Source of the DNA: Sporolactobacillus sp. THM19-2 | GTDB taxonomy: Bacteria; Bacillota; Bacilli; Bacillales; Sporolactobacillaceae | DNA length: 64,000 nucleotides | Assembly (NCBI RefSeq): GCF_004153195.1 | Contig: NZ_SEMC01000001.1 | Coordinates: 310,001-374,000, forward strand | Direction: 5' to 3' | The notes under the pieces: generated by a model | What the model saw: the letters and a program-made list of their open reading frames with translations, nothing else | Database searches by the model: none | What the model was told of the DNA's origin: nothing | Shown: piece after piece, positions 1-9,418 of the stretch | Numbering within the stretch: the stretch's first letter is position 1 | Layout: each line of letters starts with the position of its first letter | Program-made: the position numbers and the translations under genes

Positions 1-999
1 TACAAAAGAATTAATTCAAAACAGAAACCGGATGATGTTGAGCTTTCTAAGAGTAATATCATGATGATCGGTCCTACCGGAAGCGGGAAAACCCTTCTTG
101 CCCAGACACTGGCCCGCATTCTTAATGTACCGTTTGCGATTGCCGATGCCACATCGCTTACTGAAGCAGGGTATGTCGGTGAGGATGTTGAGAATATTCT
201 GCTGAAGCTGATACAGGCGGCGGATTATGATGTTGAGAAGGCCGAAAAGGGCATTATTTATATCGATGAAATCGATAAGATCGCCCGCAAATCGGAAAAC
301 CCGTCCATTACAAGAGATGTTTCCGGTGAAGGGGTACAGCAGGCCCTTCTGAAGATTCTCGAGGGCACAGTGGCCAGTGTACCGCCGCAGGGCGGGCGTA
401 AACATCCGCATCAGGAGTTCATCCAGATTGATACCACGAATATCCTGTTTATCTGTGGTGGTGCTTTTGACGGGATTGAACAGATCATCAAACGTCGTCT
501 TGGCAAAAAGGTGATCGGCTTCGGAGCTTCCTCGAAGGCTCAGGATCTGGAACGTGATGACGCTCTGAAACATGTTCTTCCTGAAGATCTGCTTAAATTC
601 GGTTTGATTCCTGAATTTATCGGCCGTCTGCCCGTCATTACCACATTGAGACAGTTGGACGAGGGTGCGCTCGTCGACATTCTGACGAAACCGAAGAACG
701 CGCTTGCCAAACAATACAAAAAGCTGTTTGATCTGGACAATGTCGAACTCGAATTTTCTGAAGATGCACTGCGTGCTATTGCCAAACAGGCGATTGAACG
801 GAAAACGGGTGCCCGCGGGCTGCGTTCAATTATTGAAGGTATGATGCTTGATGTGATGTATGAACTGCCTTCACGGGACGACATCGAAAAATGCGTCATC
901 ACCAAGGAAACGGTGGAAGGAAAGGAACGTCCGACACTGCTCCTGAATGATGGAACCACTGTCATTAAAAATCTGGAGTCACCGAAAGAGAGTGCCTGA
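1..999 (+). CDS. clpX: ATP-dependent Clp protease ATP-binding subunit ClpX (5' end outside window)
   Basis: This is the AAA+ unfoldase that feeds substrates to the ClpP peptidase. The reading frame is open from base 1, so the N-terminal zinc-binding domain (roughly 85 residues) lies outside the window; 332 codons are present. Visible motifs: Walker A GPTGSGKT, pore loop GYVG, Walker B IIYIDEID, the ClpP-docking IGF loop (KKVIGFGAS), and the ClpX signature [13 protein letters not shown] followed by the sensor-2 region GARGLRSI. A methionine at 61 sits just before Walker A and is internal, not the start. It is followed by a strong terminator and then lonB, as in B. subtilis. Identity is very secure. 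Confidence 0.98.
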   Translation, partial: YKRINSKQKPDDVELSKSNIMMIGPTGSGKTLLAQTLARILNVPFAIADATSLTEAGYVGEDVENILLKLIQAADYDVEKAEKGIIYIDEIDKIARKSENPSITRDVSGEGVQQALLKILEGTVASVPPQGGRKHPHQEFIQIDTTNILFICGGAFDGIEQIIKRRLGKKVIGFGASSKAQDLERDDALKHVLPEDLLKFGLIPEFIGRLPVITTLRQLDEGALVDILTKPKNALAKQYKKLFDLDNVELEFSEDALRAIAKQAIERKTGARGLRSIIEGMMLDVMYELPSRDDIEKCVITKETVEGKERPTLLLNDGTTVIKNLESPKESA

Positions 1000-1022
1000 T
1001 AAGGGCAGGTATATTTTCACAG

Positions 1023-1070
1023 AAGGGCCGGGGAAAAGGATTTACAGATCCGATATCCCGGTCCTTTTTT
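1023..1070 (+). terminator. Rho-independent terminator after clpX
   Basis: A GC-rich stem (AGGGCCGGG pairing with CCCGGTCCT, 1023-1066) encloses a smaller hairpin and ends in a run of six T. It separates clpX from lonB. Confidence 0.85.
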
Positions 1071-1156
1071 GTTTAGCTCCTCTCACGTCTGGCAATACTG
1101 GCCGGTAGAACATTCAAATGAACCGACTGTGAACAATTGTCATAAATGGGAGGCAG

Positions 1157-2878
1157 ATGCAGAGCATGAACTGGATGGTTTTACTTATTTTTACTCAGAT
1201 TTTTTTTGGAGCTATTATCGGACTTTATTTTTGGAATCTGCTGCGCAACCAGCGCGTACAGCGGATTTCGGTAGACAGGGAATCGAAAAAGGAAATGGAA
1301 CATCTGAACAGGATGCGCAGCCGATCCTTGTCGGAACCTCTGTCGGAACGGATTCGGCCGAAGACGCTTGAAGACGTCATTGGTCAGCAGGAGGGAATAA
1401 AGGCGCTGCGTGCCGCACTTTGCGGAGCCAATCCGCAGCATGTCATTATTTATGGACCTCCGGGTATTGGAAAGACTGCTGCTGCACGGCTTGTCCTTGA
1501 AGAAGCAAAAAAGAACATAAAATCCCCCTTTACCCCTTCTTCACCATTTGTTGAACTGGACGGAGCAACGGCGCGGTTTGATGAACGGGGTATCGCTGAT
1601 CCGCTGATCGGTTCGGTACACGACCCTATTTATCAGGGGGCAGGCGCCATGGGACAGGCGGGTATTCCTCAGCCTAAAGAAGGAGCCGTGACCCGGGCAC
1701 ATGGAGGCCTCCTCTTTATTGATGAAATTGGGGAACTTCACCCCATTCAGCTCAATAAGCTGCTGAAAGTGCTCGAAGATCGAAAAGTTTTTCTTGAAAG
1801 TGCCTACTACAGCGAAGAAAATCGTCAGATTCCCGTTTACATTCACGATATCTTTCAGAAAGGACTTCCCGCCGACTTCAGACTGGTCGGGGCGACCACA
1901 AGGCGCCCTGAAGAAATCCCGCCGGCCATCCGTTCACGCTGCCTGGAAATTTTCTTCAGCGAACTGAGCCGGTCGGATATTCAGCGGATTGCCGGACGCG
2001 CCGGGAAGAAACTGCATCTTGATGTACCTCAGGCGTGCCTCGAAAAAATTGCGGATTATGCAAAGAACGGCCGTGAAGCCGTCAATATGATTCAAATTGC
2101 GGCGGGCATGGCTATGTTTCAGGGAAACGCGGCGATGAAGATCGGCCTGGATGAAATTGAGTGGGTGATCCGTTCCAGCCGGCTTGTTCCCAAACCGAAT
2201 CGAAAAGTCCCTGTAAAGCCGGAAATCGGACTGGTCAGCGGACTCGCCGTTTACGGATCAGGTCAGGGAGCCCTTCTGGAAGTTGAGGCGTCTGCTGTGA
2301 AAAGTCGCCATGGCGGTAGCCTGACCGTGACCGGGATCGCTGAGGAAGAAACCATGGGCTCCTCAGGCCGGTCGGTTACACGAAAAAGCATGGCCAGGGG
2401 ATCGATTGAGAATGTCCTGACCGTGTTAAACAGAATGGGTTTTGCAACCTATAAGTATCACCTGCATGTGAATTTTCCCGGCGGATCTCTGGTGGATGGT
2501 CCATCCGCGGGTATAGCCATGGCTGTTGCTGTCTGTTCGGCAATCATGGGACGCGCTGTGTGTCCGGATCTGGCCATGACCGGTGAACTTGGTCTTCATG
2601 GACAGGTCAAACCGGTTGGAGGGATTATGGCGAAAGTTGGAGCAGCCTGTGAAGCGGGGGCAGTCCGCGTGATGATTCCCCGTGAGAATATGCAGGAAGC
2701 GTTAAAAAGGGTCCAGGGTGTTGAAGTGATCCCCGTCGATTCATTTCGCGAGGTTCTGGATCTGGCATTACTTACTGCTGAGGAGCGACGGTTTGTGCAG
2801 GAAGCACCCTACTCGGATCAGATGAATGAGGAAATGTCGGCCAGAGGGACGGAACAGCAGATCAGAAAACCCGGTTAA
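1157..2878 (+). CDS. lonB: Membrane-anchored Lon-family ATP-dependent protease LonB
   Basis: LonB is the short Lon protease of endospore formers, made under forespore control in B. subtilis. The 573-residue product begins with one hydrophobic segment (about residues 5-26), consistent with membrane anchoring. An AAA+ domain follows with Walker A GPPGIGKT near residue 100 and Walker B LLFIDEIGEL. The C-terminal Lon protease domain carries the catalytic serine in DGPSAG (about 450) and the catalytic lysine in GGIMAKVG (about 493), the 43-residue spacing typical of Lon. It lacks the long N-terminal substrate domain of LonA. A GGGAGG ribosome site lies close to the ATG at 1157; the ATG at 1166 is an alternative start. 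It sits directly after clpX, but the usual lonA partner does not follow. Confidence 0.93.
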   Translation: MQSMNWMVLLIFTQIFFGAIIGLYFWNLLRNQRVQRISVDRESKKEMEHLNRMRSRSLSEPLSERIRPKTLEDVIGQQEGIKALRAALCGANPQHVIIYGPPGIGKTAAARLVLEEAKKNIKSPFTPSSPFVELDGATARFDERGIADPLIGSVHDPIYQGAGAMGQAGIPQPKEGAVTRAHGGLLFIDEIGELHPIQLNKLLKVLEDRKVFLESAYYSEENRQIPVYIHDIFQKGLPADFRLVGATTRRPEEIPPAIRSRCLEIFFSELSRSDIQRIAGRAGKKLHLDVPQACLEKIADYAKNGREAVNMIQIAAGMAMFQGNAAMKIGLDEIEWVIRSSRLVPKPNRKVPVKPEIGLVSGLAVYGSGQGALLEVEASAVKSRHGGSLTVTGIAEEETMGSSGRSVTRKSMARGSIENVLTVLNRMGFATYKYHLHVNFPGGSLVDGPSAGIAMAVAVCSAIMGRAVCPDLAMTGELGLHGQVKPVGGIMAKVGAACEAGAVRVMIPRENMQEALKRVQGVEVIPVDSFREVLDLALLTAEERRFVQEAPYSDQMNEEMSARGTEQQIRKPG

Positions 2879-2892
2879 TAGAGAAGAATGAT

Positions 2893-2921
2893 GCCGGACT
2901 TCATGCAGAGGTCCGGCTTTT
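2893..2921 (+). terminator. Terminator after lonB
   Basis: A perfect 7-bp stem GCCGGAC/GTCCGGC with an 11-nt loop is followed by TTTT, 15 nt downstream of the lonB stop. Confidence 0.8.
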
Positions 2922-3050
2922 CAAATTGATTTATAACGCACACTCGTTACTTCAGTCATGAGTAAGTGAGAATATGTTATTATTGTATAAAGTATGAAAC
3001 ATACATTAGAATGGTTTGTACAAAAAGAGTATCCCATAGAGGAGTTAACC

Positions 3051-3644
3051 ATGAAAATTACTCAGGCGGAATATATCATCAGTGCAGTAGGTCCGGCACA
3101 GTACCCCGCAGACGGACTCCCGGAAATAGCGCTTGCCGGCCGTTCAAATGTCGGTAAATCTTCATTTATTAATAAGATGCTCGGACGCAGGAACCTGGTC
3201 AGGATTTCTGAAAAGCCGGGCAAGACTCAGAAACTGAACTATTTTAAAATAAATGGTTGTTTTTATTTTGTAGATGTACCGGGTTATGGTTATGCCAAAG
3301 TCTCTAAAAAAGAGCGGGAAGCCTGGGGGAAAATGCTGGATAAATATTTTTCAGAACGGGGCACATTACGTGCTGTTGTTCATCTCGTCGATATGCGCCA
3401 CCCGCCCACACATCAGGATATTCAGATGCACGAATACCTGAAATTTTACGGTCACCCGGTCATTACCGTGGCTACGAAAGCGGACAAACTGTCCCGGGGA
3501 AGCTATCAAAAACAGAAAAAGATGATTACGCATACACTTTCACTTAAGAAAGATGAACCCCTTCTCCTTTTTTCTTCGATGACAGGTATGGGTACAGACG
3601 AAGCCTGGCAGGCAATTGACCGTCTGATCGTAAATGACATGTGA
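3051..3644 (+). CDS. ysxC: Ribosome biogenesis GTP-binding protein YsxC/EngB
   Basis: Small essential GTPase needed for assembly of the large ribosomal subunit. The 197-residue protein shows G1 GRSNVGKSS, G3 DVPGYG and G4 TKAD in the expected order, plus the family motif KPGKTQKLNYF. I chose the ATG at 3051 because it has the AGAGGAG ribosome site and gives the normal family length; an in-frame ATG at 2994 would add 19 residues with no similarity. In B. subtilis it follows lonA in the same operon; here lonA is missing and a terminator separates ysxC from lonB, so it probably has its own promoter in 2930-3050. Confidence 0.95.
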   Translation: MKITQAEYIISAVGPAQYPADGLPEIALAGRSNVGKSSFINKMLGRRNLVRISEKPGKTQKLNYFKINGCFYFVDVPGYGYAKVSKKEREAWGKMLDKYFSERGTLRAVVHLVDMRHPPTHQDIQMHEYLKFYGHPVITVATKADKLSRGSYQKQKKMITHTLSLKKDEPLLLFSSMTGMGTDEAWQAIDRLIVNDM

Positions 3645-3662
3645 ATACTTTGTGAACACCGG

Positions 3663-3676
3663 GTGATAATTATCAC
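3663..3676. promoter_or_regulatory. Perfect palindrome GTGATAATTATCAC upstream of the haem operon
   Basis: A perfect 14-bp palindrome lies between ysxC and hemA, just upstream of a possible promoter (TTGATT at 3696, TATTTT at 3719, 17-bp spacer). The TGATAAT half resembles Fur/PerR-type operators, and hemA is in the PerR regulon of B. subtilis. The spacing is not the classical 7-1-7 form, so the regulator is uncertain. The 136 bases from here to hemA hold no gene. Confidence 0.4.
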
Positions 3677-3812
3677 TACATAACGCACCTAACTTTTGAT
3701 TTTAATAAACTGATTTGTTATTTTGAAATAAGAGGCATAAATAAAGGAAATCTCTTTATCATACGATCATACATGGTCTTGTGAAGTGTTTATTTATATG
3801 TGGGGGAGTTTC

Positions 3813-5192
3813 ATGCACATTCTGGCAGTGGGAGTCAACTATCACAGTGCTCCGGTCCATATAAGGGAACATTTGGCGTTTAATAAATCAGGTATTGAGA
3901 AAGCGCTAACAATTTTGCGGAATACGAAAAGTATTTTTGAAGATGTCATTATTTCTACATGTAATCGCACAGAAATCTATGTTGTCAGTGATCAACTGCA
4001 CACGGGACGCTATTATACAAAAAGATTCTTTGCTGAATGGTTCCATCTTTCCATAGCAGATCTTGAACCCTTCCTTTTTATAAAGCATGGCAGGGAAGCA
4101 ATGGATCATCTTTTTCGTGTGACTTGCGGACTTGATTCCATGATTCTGGGGGAGACACAGATTCTCGGACAGGTCAGAAACAGTTTTTTGACTGCACAGT
4201 CGGCGGGGACAACAGGGACGTTTTTTAATGAACTGTTCAAGGAAGCACTGACCGTAGCCAGAAAAGCTCAGCATGTCACACAGATTAATGATCATCCGGT
4301 TTCCGTGAGTTATGCGGCTGTAGAAATGCTGCGCCACCGGTTTGGCACTCTTGAAGATAAAACGGTACTGATGATTGGTGCCGGTAAAATGAGCAGACTG
4401 GCTCTGAAGCATCTTGCCGGTAATGGTGCCGGAGATCTTTTGATTGCGAACAGAACCACAGAGAAAGCGGTTCACCTTGCAGCGCAGTGTGGCGGAAGGC
4501 CGGTGCGCTTTGACAGTCGAAATCATTTAATCAGAGAGTCGGATATTGTGATTACGGCGACTTCGGCACATGAGTATCTGCTTACGGGAAAAGAAATTCA
4601 TTCCGCAATGTCCGGGCGTGAGAGGCGTCCTCTTATTCTTGTAGATATTGGTGTTCCGCGCAATATTGATCCTGAGGCGGGAAAAATCGAAGGCGTGTTT
4701 CTTTCTGATATCGACGATCTTAAAGATGTCATCGAAAATAACAGAGAGGCACGTCTGCAGGCTGCTAAGCGCATCGTTCCGATGATTGAGCAGCAGATGG
4801 TAAAGTATGAGGAATGGCTGCAGACCCTCGGGGTTGTTCCGGTGATCACCGCGCTCAGGAAAAAGGCACTGGAGATTCATGCGGAAACGATGACGAGTCT
4901 TGATCACAAACTTCCGGAGATGACCGAACACGAAAGAAAGGTAATCAGCAAACATACCAAAAGCATGATTAATCAGCTACTGAGGGATCCGATCAGTAAA
5001 ATCAAGGAACTTGCCGTTCAAAACAGTGGCAGGGAAGCCATTCGTCTCTTTGCCGATATCTTTCATATTTCGGATAGCGTCACATCGGGGACGTCTCACG
5101 ATGATACCTCAAAAGACGGAGGGGCCGCTGAACAGGATGAAATGGATGGAAAAACAGGGAAAAAAACGGAACAGGCGGTTCAAATCCATTAA
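3813..5192 (+). CDS. hemA: Glutamyl-tRNA reductase HemA
   Basis: First committed step of C5 tetrapyrrole synthesis: reduces Glu-tRNA to glutamate-1-semialdehyde using NADPH. The 459-residue protein has the N-terminal catalytic domain with the active cysteine in ISTCNRTEIY, the signature LDSMILGETQILGQV, the Rossmann motif MIGAGKMSRLA and a helical dimerisation tail. The start at 3813 has a GGGGGAG ribosome site and gives the conserved opening HILAVGVNYHSAP; the upstream ATG at 3786 has no such support. It heads the run hemA-hemC-hemD-hemB-hemL. The hemX gene normally found between hemA and hemC is absent: only 45 bases separate them. Confidence 0.97.
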   Translation: MHILAVGVNYHSAPVHIREHLAFNKSGIEKALTILRNTKSIFEDVIISTCNRTEIYVVSDQLHTGRYYTKRFFAEWFHLSIADLEPFLFIKHGREAMDHLFRVTCGLDSMILGETQILGQVRNSFLTAQSAGTTGTFFNELFKEALTVARKAQHVTQINDHPVSVSYAAVEMLRHRFGTLEDKTVLMIGAGKMSRLALKHLAGNGAGDLLIANRTTEKAVHLAAQCGGRPVRFDSRNHLIRESDIVITATSAHEYLLTGKEIHSAMSGRERRPLILVDIGVPRNIDPEAGKIEGVFLSDIDDLKDVIENNREARLQAAKRIVPMIEQQMVKYEEWLQTLGVVPVITALRKKALEIHAETMTSLDHKLPEMTEHERKVISKHTKSMINQLLRDPISKIKELAVQNSGREAIRLFADIFHISDSVTSGTSHDDTSKDGGAAEQDEMDGKTGKKTEQAVQIH

Positions 5193-5237
5193 TTTTTCAG
5201 CTATGATTTTACTCAGGGAGAGAGATGACCAGGCAGA

Positions 5238-6170
5238 ATGAGGACCCTTGTCATAGGTTCAAGAAGAAGCAAACTGGCTCTTGTACAAAGCCGGAAAGTG
5301 ATGGAAATACTGAAGGCGGCTTCAGGCGGCCTTAACGTTCAGATCAGGCATATTGTGACCCGCGGTGACCGGATTCAGCATGTCGCCCTGTCGAAAGCAG
5401 GTGGAAAGGGTCTTTTTGTCAAAGAAATTGAACGGGCACTGCTTGACGGGTCAATTGATCTGGCGGTTCACAGCATGAAGGATATGCCTGCAGACCTCCC
5501 TGAAGGGCTGGAAATTGGCGGAATTCCGGCTCGTGAGGACCCGGGTGATGTTCTGATTTCGCGAAACGGGGGTGATCTTGACACACTCGCGCCCGGCGCA
5601 ATCATTGGGACAAGCAGCCTGCGCCGGGCAGCCCAGATTTTGTATAAAAGGCCGGATCTTAAGATTAAAACGTTGCGGGGCAACGTCGATACCCGTCTCT
5701 CAAAGCTGAAGTCCGGAGCGTTTGATGCCATCGTCCTTGCCAGAGCCGGTTTGAATCGATTAGAAAGGAAAGAACAGGCAATCTCGATTCCGTTTGCCGT
5801 CATGCTCCCGGCTGTTGGCCAGGGGGCACTGGCGATTGAGTGCCGGTCCGGAGATGCAGAACTGAAAGCCTTGCTGAAGAAAATCAGTGATGAGAAGACG
5901 TGGCGTACGGTTCTGGCTGAACGGGCGTTCCTGAAAAAACTGGAGGGTGGCTGCCAGGTGCCGATCGCGGCCCATTGTGTATTGCGGGATGACGGCTGCT
6001 TTTCTCTCGACGGGCTCGTTGCTTCACCGGACGGGCAGACCCTGCTGCGAACAGAAAGGGATGGCCGGAATCCTGAGAAACTGGGTTACCTGGTCGCAGA
6101 ATCCCTGCTTAACCGGGGTGCGGATAAAATACTGGCTGCCTTCCGTCCGTCTGAACCGGGAAGGGAATGA
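5238..6170 (+). CDS. hemC: Hydroxymethylbilane synthase (porphobilinogen deaminase)
   Basis: Polymerises four porphobilinogen molecules into hydroxymethylbilane. The 310-residue length is normal. Visible signatures: SRRSKLALVQ at the N terminus, the DLAVHSMKDMP motif, GTSSLRRAAQI, TLRGNVDTRL, and LEGGCQVPIAAH, where the cysteine binds the dipyrromethane cofactor. It is followed with a 4-base overlap (ATGA) by hemD, indicating translational coupling within the haem operon. Confidence 0.97.
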   Translation: MRTLVIGSRRSKLALVQSRKVMEILKAASGGLNVQIRHIVTRGDRIQHVALSKAGGKGLFVKEIERALLDGSIDLAVHSMKDMPADLPEGLEIGGIPAREDPGDVLISRNGGDLDTLAPGAIIGTSSLRRAAQILYKRPDLKIKTLRGNVDTRLSKLKSGAFDAIVLARAGLNRLERKEQAISIPFAVMLPAVGQGALAIECRSGDAELKALLKKISDEKTWRTVLAERAFLKKLEGGCQVPIAAHCVLRDDGCFSLDGLVASPDGQTLLRTERDGRNPEKLGYLVAESLLNRGADKILAAFRPSEPGRE

Positions 6171-6964
6171 GTCAAATGATACAGGTACTGAAAGGGAAAC
6201 GTGTACTGATTACCCGATCTGCCGGTCAGGCTTCAGAAATGATTGCCCGGGTACAGGATTATGGCGGAGAGGCGGTAACGGTTCCACTGATGAGCTACCG
6301 ATTCGTACCGGTTCCCCGTGACGAACGAACACGCTGGCTGGATCACGTTAGCCGGGCTGATCTGATCATTCTGACCAGCGGGAACAGTGTCGATTTTTTT
6401 ATGCGTACGCTCGATACCCCGGCCAGAATCAGAGGAAAACGACTGGCGGCCGTCGGACGCAAGACAGCCCGGAAACTTGCAGATGCCGGTCTGAAAAACG
6501 TCTATGTTCCGGAAAAGTACACAGGCAAAGCGCTGGGGAAAGCACTCCTGACCGGAACATTACATGCAGAGCGGATTGTTTTTCCTCATGGCTCGCTGAC
6601 TGACCCGTCCTGGATTCATGATCTGAAGTCACATGGCTTTAACGTGACAGAGCGGACGCTTTATGAAACCGTACCGGATCTGTCTCAAAAAGAGAGACTG
6701 GCTGAAATCATGCGTTCCGGGGAAATGGATGCACTGACTTTTGCCAGTCCCTCTGCCGTCCGCTTTTTTACGGAAATGCTTAATGAAGAGACGTGGAAAA
6801 AAGCCCTGACTGCGAGTGTCGTCGGAGCAATTGGACCGTCAACGGCCCAAAGCCTTGATGCACTCGGCTTCGCTGCTGATGTGATTCCAAAATACTTCAC
6901 ATCCGTTGATCTTATTGACGCTCTGGCAAATTTTTATAATAAAAGAAAGAAGTCCTCAACATGA
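6167..6964 (+). CDS. hemD: Uroporphyrinogen-III synthase
   Basis: Closes and isomerises hydroxymethylbilane to uroporphyrinogen III. Sequence conservation in this family is low, and the call rests mainly on position between hemC and hemB and on characteristic pieces: [13 protein letters not shown] at the start, [20 protein letters not shown] and [11 protein letters not shown]. The product is 265 residues, a usual length. The ATG at 6167 overlaps the hemC stop; a second ATG at 6176 has a better-spaced AAGGGA site and is an equal candidate. The 3' end overlaps hemB by 4 bases. Confidence 0.92.
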   Translation: MSQMIQVLKGKRVLITRSAGQASEMIARVQDYGGEAVTVPLMSYRFVPVPRDERTRWLDHVSRADLIILTSGNSVDFFMRTLDTPARIRGKRLAAVGRKTARKLADAGLKNVYVPEKYTGKALGKALLTGTLHAERIVFPHGSLTDPSWIHDLKSHGFNVTERTLYETVPDLSQKERLAEIMRSGEMDALTFASPSAVRFFTEMLNEETWKKALTASVVGAIGPSTAQSLDALGFAADVIPKYFTSVDLIDALANFYNKRKKSST

Positions 6965-7947
6965 CAGAACTACATTTTGATCGTCACAGACGGCTCAGAA
7001 GAACAGCCGTACTCAGAGAAATGGTTCGGGAAACCTTTCTCAGACCCTCTGACTTTATCTATCCGATTTTTGTTACCGAAGAAGGCAGCCATATCAGGTC
7101 GGAGATCCCATCGATGCCCGGTGTCTTTCAGTATTCTGTGGACAGACTGGATGAAGAACTGAAAGAAGTTACGGATCTCGGCATTCCATCCGTCATCTTT
7201 TTCGGCATTCCGAAGAAAAAAGACGCCGTCGGCTCCGGGGCCTATGACGCGCATGGCGTCGTGCAGGAAGCCATACGGCTGACGAAAAAGAACTACCCGG
7301 ATCTGGTTGTGATCGCAGATACGTGCATGTGTGAATATACAGATCACGGACACTGCGGGATCGTTCACAATGGAGATGTGGATAATGATGAAAGTCTGGA
7401 TTACCTGGCCAGGACGGCTGTTTCTCAGGCGGAGGCAGGTGCTGATATTATCGCACCATCAAACATGATGGACGGCTTTGTGACGGCGATCCGTCATGCA
7501 CTGGACGAGGCAGGCTACCAGCAGATCCCGATTATGTCCTATGCGGTAAAATATGCCTCCGCATTCTTCGGACCTTTTCGTGATGCAGCCGAAAGTGCAC
7601 CGAAGTTTGGCAATCGTAAAACCTATCAGATGGATCCGGCAAACCGCCGGGAGGCACTCAGAGAAGCGGATTCCGATGTCCGGGAAGGTGCTGATTTTAT
7701 CATTGTTAAACCGGCTCTGCCCTATCTGGACGTTCTGAGAGATGTCCGGAATTCGATCAACCTTCCACTTGTTGCTTATAACGTCAGCGGCGAATATGCT
7801 ATGGTGAAAGCAGCCGCGCAGAACGGCTGGATCAATGAGAAGGCTGTCGTTCTCGAAGCGCTGACTTCGATGAAGAGGGCCGGTGCCGATCTGATCATTA
7901 CATATCATGCAAAGGATGCCGTCCGCTGGCTCCGGGAAGAGGGTTAA
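6961..7947 (+). CDS. hemB: Delta-aminolevulinic acid dehydratase (porphobilinogen synthase)
   Basis: Condenses two aminolevulinate molecules into porphobilinogen. The 328-residue protein contains the zinc-binding cysteine cluster [14 protein letters not shown], and both active-site lysines are in recognisable contexts: [16 protein letters not shown] and [12 protein letters not shown]. Start overlaps hemD; hemL follows after only 4 bases. The zinc-type cysteines put it with the zinc-dependent rather than the magnesium-only enzymes. Confidence 0.98.
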   Translation: MTELHFDRHRRLRRTAVLREMVRETFLRPSDFIYPIFVTEEGSHIRSEIPSMPGVFQYSVDRLDEELKEVTDLGIPSVIFFGIPKKKDAVGSGAYDAHGVVQEAIRLTKKNYPDLVVIADTCMCEYTDHGHCGIVHNGDVDNDESLDYLARTAVSQAEAGADIIAPSNMMDGFVTAIRHALDEAGYQQIPIMSYAVKYASAFFGPFRDAAESAPKFGNRKTYQMDPANRREALREADSDVREGADFIIVKPALPYLDVLRDVRNSINLPLVAYNVSGEYAMVKAAAQNGWINEKAVVLEALTSMKRAGADLIITYHAKDAVRWLREEG

Positions 7948-7951
7948 GAAT

Positions 7952-9244
7952 ATGGATTTCAGTAAATCAATTGCAGCTTTTAAGGAAGCGAAGCCTTTGA
8001 TGCCGGGAGGCGTAAACAGTCCGGTACGGGCCTTTCCTGCCGTTGATCTGAATCCGATTTATATGGATCACGGGAAGGGGTCAAAAATTTATGATCTTGA
8101 CGGAAACGAGTACATCGATTACGTCCTCAGCTGGGGACCGCTGATTCTCGGACACGCTGATGAGAAAGTCGTCGAATTCGTCAAGAAAACTGTGGAAAAA
8201 GGGACCAGTTTCGGTGCCCCGCATATTCTTGAGACCAAACTTGCGGAACTGGTCATTGATCGTGTGCCCTCAGTTGAAAAGGTGCGCATGGTGAACTCCG
8301 GGACAGAAGCGACCATGAGCGCGATCCGACTTGCCCGCGGCTACACGGGAAGAGATAAGATTCTCAAGTTCGAAGGCAGTTATCACGGGAGTTCGGACTC
8401 ACTTCTGATCAAAGCCGGTTCCGGGGTCGCAACGCTCGGCCTTCCGGACAGCCCCGGTGTTCCGGCACAGCTTGCCAAGGATACACTTACCGTTCCCTAC
8501 AATGATGCAGAAAAGGTTGATGACGTGTTCAAACAATTTGGACACGACATTGCCTGCATCATAGTTGAGCCTGTCGCCGGGAATATGGGGGTCGTTCCTC
8601 CTGTTCCCGGATTTCTGGAAGAACTGCGGCGGATTACCAGACAGTACGGCTCGCTTCTGATTTTTGATGAAGTCATGACCGGATTCCGGGTCGCCTATCA
8701 TTGTGCGCAGGGTTATTATGGGGTTACTCCGGACCTGACCACGCTCGGAAAAGTAATCGGCGGCGGTCTGCCAGTAGGCGCATACGGCGGCAGAAACGAT
8801 ATCATGAGCCAGGTGGCGCCGGAAGGACCGGTTTATCAGGCCGGCACACTTTCCGGTAATCCGCTGGCGATGGCAGCAGGTTATATGACGCTGAAGCAGT
8901 TGAAACCTCAGGACTATGATGATTTCAGATTAAAGGCGGACCGTCTTGCAAAGGGCTACAGGAAAGCAGCAGAAAAATATCACATTCCGCTGTCAGTTAA
9001 CCAGGCCGGCGCAATGATGGGCTTTTTCTTCACTGATCAGAAAGTCATTAATTATAAACGTTCGAAAGGATCCAATCTGGAACATTTTAAAAAGTATTTT
9101 GCCGCGATGATCAAACAGGGCATTTCCCTGCCTCCTTCTCAGTTTGAAGGGGTCTTCCTGTCGACAAAGCACTCCATGGAGGATATCAGGAAAACGATTG
9201 ATGCAGCCGAACAGGCATTTAAGGAGATTGCGGAATCTGAATAA
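7952..9244 (+). CDS. hemL: Glutamate-1-semialdehyde 2,1-aminomutase
   Basis: PLP-dependent enzyme that converts the HemA product to 5-aminolevulinate. The 430-residue length equals that of B. subtilis HemL. Signatures: [11 protein letters not shown] near the N terminus, [39 protein letters not shown], and the PLP lysine in [16 protein letters not shown]. The ATG at 7952 carries the conserved DFSKSIAAF start; an in-frame methionine at 7907 lies inside hemB and is rejected. It is the last gene of the haem operon and is followed by a strong terminator. Confidence 0.97.
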   Translation: MDFSKSIAAFKEAKPLMPGGVNSPVRAFPAVDLNPIYMDHGKGSKIYDLDGNEYIDYVLSWGPLILGHADEKVVEFVKKTVEKGTSFGAPHILETKLAELVIDRVPSVEKVRMVNSGTEATMSAIRLARGYTGRDKILKFEGSYHGSSDSLLIKAGSGVATLGLPDSPGVPAQLAKDTLTVPYNDAEKVDDVFKQFGHDIACIIVEPVAGNMGVVPPVPGFLEELRRITRQYGSLLIFDEVMTGFRVAYHCAQGYYGVTPDLTTLGKVIGGGLPVGAYGGRNDIMSQVAPEGPVYQAGTLSGNPLAMAAGYMTLKQLKPQDYDDFRLKADRLAKGYRKAAEKYHIPLSVNQAGAMMGFFFTDQKVINYKRSKGSNLEHFKKYFAAMIKQGISLPPSQFEGVFLSTKHSMEDIRKTIDAAEQAFKEIAESE

Positions 9245-9263
9245 GAAAATTGAATGATCTGTA

Positions 9264-9317
9264 AATCCCTTCAAAAGTGGCGCAGTTTCCGGTGCCATTT
9301 TTGAAGGGATTTTTTTG
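9264..9317 (+). terminator. Terminator after hemL
   Basis: A long hairpin, AATCCCTTCAAAA/TTTTTGAAGGGATT with an inner GGC/GCC extension, ends in seven T. It closes the haem operon. Confidence 0.88.
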
Positions 9318-9382
9318 TGACTGATGTCATCAACAGTAATTACGGGATATGGTAGCATAGGCAGGTAAGCGATTACATTATT

Positions 9383-9401
9383 TTGTGAAAAAAAATCACT
9401 A
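9383..9401. promoter_or_regulatory. Possible CRP/FNR-type box upstream of the flavoprotein gene
   Basis: TGTGA and TCACT half-sites are separated by seven A. CRP/FNR-family boxes normally have six bases between the half-sites, so this is an imperfect match. It lies just upstream of the GGAGGC ribosome site of the reductase gene. A perfect 11-bp palindrome TGATGTCATCA lies further up at 9322-9332. Confidence 0.25.
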
Positions 9402-9418
9402 ATTGGAGGCGTTACGAC

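Noticed and set aside
1069-1371. 100-codon plus-strand frame overlapping the lonB start
   Set aside because: It is another frame of lonB and begins in the clpX terminator.
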